From NCBI GenBank assembly GCA_020629335.1, contig JAHDDN010000269.1, positions 1 to 7,284 on the forward strand: DNA of 7,284 nucleotides. The letters are read 5' to 3'. The position numbers and the translations under genes are program-made. Source of the stretch: Chitinophagales bacterium. GTDB taxonomy: Bacteria; Bacteroidota; Bacteroidia; Chitinophagales; UBA2359. The notes beneath the pieces were generated by a model. The model saw nothing but the letters and a program-made list of their open reading frames with translations. It was not told the origin of the DNA and ran no database searches. Shown piece by piece: positions 7,036 to 7,284 of the stretch (position 1 is its first letter; each line of letters starts with the position of its first letter).

Positions 7036-7074
7036 AATTTGGTTTTGTTTTGGTAAAAATACGATTATTATGGG

Positions 7075-7112
7075 AACGTTGGAAAGTTTTAACGTTAGAA
7101 CGTTCCAACGTT
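7075..7112. repeat. Octamer tandem array, AACGTT every 8 bp (five units)
   Basis: AACGTT or one-mismatch AAAGTT starts at 7075, 7083, 7091, 7099 and 7107, exactly 8 bp apart with variable dinucleotides between. Because AACGTT is its own complement, the block can also pair internally: AACGTTGGAA at 7075-7084 is complementary to TTCCAACGTT at 7103-7112. It lies 40-77 bases upstream of the symporter start, so it could influence that promoter, or it may be an intergenic repeat. AACGTT-rich octamer strings are something I recall from Bacteroidota intergenic DNA. Confidence 0.75.
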
Positions 7113-7119
7113 AATTAAC

Positions 7120-7265
7120 GGCTTAGGGATGGGAGCGGTATGTGGCGGCCATGCCCTGACTTACGTAGCTTAGGTAGCCGCAGGCTGCTCCGCAGGACAG
7201 ACAAGGATGCCTTAGCGAAGTAGGAAGGGCATAGCCACATAAGAGCGGACAGCCCGACCGATGCG
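7120..7265 (-). repeat. 146-bp dispersed intergenic repeat, copy R (inverted relative to copy L)
   Basis: The reverse complement of this segment matches 2035-2180 over the same 146 bases without gaps at ~83% identity by hand count. Conserved parts are the two ends and the complementary arms TATGTGGC and GCCACATA; most changes fall in the middle. CTGCGGAGCAG in the centre (on the complement) makes a small extra hairpin that copy L lacks. Just outside, CGCC-TTC-GGCG at 7264-7274 forms a 4-bp stem. No gene is visible from the symporter start to the window end. Confidence 0.85.
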
Positions 7266-7284
7266 CCTTCGGCGAATGATTAAT

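Noticed and set aside
6863..7114. Plus-strand open frame across the symporter start and the octamer array
   Set aside because: It is a shadow of the symporter N-terminus in another frame, and its end is made of the AACGTT repeat.

Overview
The window looks like chromosomal DNA of a Bacteroidota bacterium. The evidence is the low GC content, start sites that mostly lack Shine-Dalgarno sequences, and proteins (RNase G, RlmD-type methyltransferase, SSS symporter) with the wording typical of that phylum. GC-rich intergenic repeats stand out in the AT-rich background and recall families common in Bacteroidota. A Saprospiria-like lineage is possible, but that is only an impression.

Layout. (1) 1-1519, plus strand: the C-terminal ~505 residues of a ribonuclease E/G whose start lies before the window. 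(2) 1521-1913, minus: a small uncharacterised acidic-tailed protein, convergent with the RNase gene with one base between the stop codons. (3) 1914-2584: a 670-base gene-free region holding a GC-rich 146-bp dispersed repeat (copy L), an AT-rich stretch with a 16-bp palindrome, and a ~31-bp-period array of operator-like motifs running up to the next start codon. (4) 2585-4045, plus: a Fic-family protein with an AbiEi-like N-terminal region and a complete Fic catalytic motif. (5) 4037-5449, minus: an RlmD/RumA-type 23S rRNA uracil-C5 methyltransferase, overlapping the fic 3' end by 9 bases. (6) 5450-5547: a short spacer with a perfect 10-bp-stem hairpin. (7) 5548-7035, minus: a sodium:solute symporter. 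(8) 7036-7284: an octamer array (AACGTT every 8 bp) followed by copy R of the 146-bp repeat in opposite orientation.

How it fits together. RNase G and the methyltransferase are housekeeping RNA-metabolism genes and the symporter is a transport gene; nothing ties them into one pathway. The accessory-looking element is the fic gene with its iterated upstream motifs. One polypeptide carries an AbiEi-antitoxin-like region, a class II Fic autoinhibitory motif (SNYIEG) and an intact Fic active site. By analogy with AbiEi autoregulation, the upstream array may be where the protein or a partner binds to control its own expression. This is the best candidate for a little-described system here. The two 146-bp repeat copies lie in inverted orientation around the fic-rlmD-symporter block.
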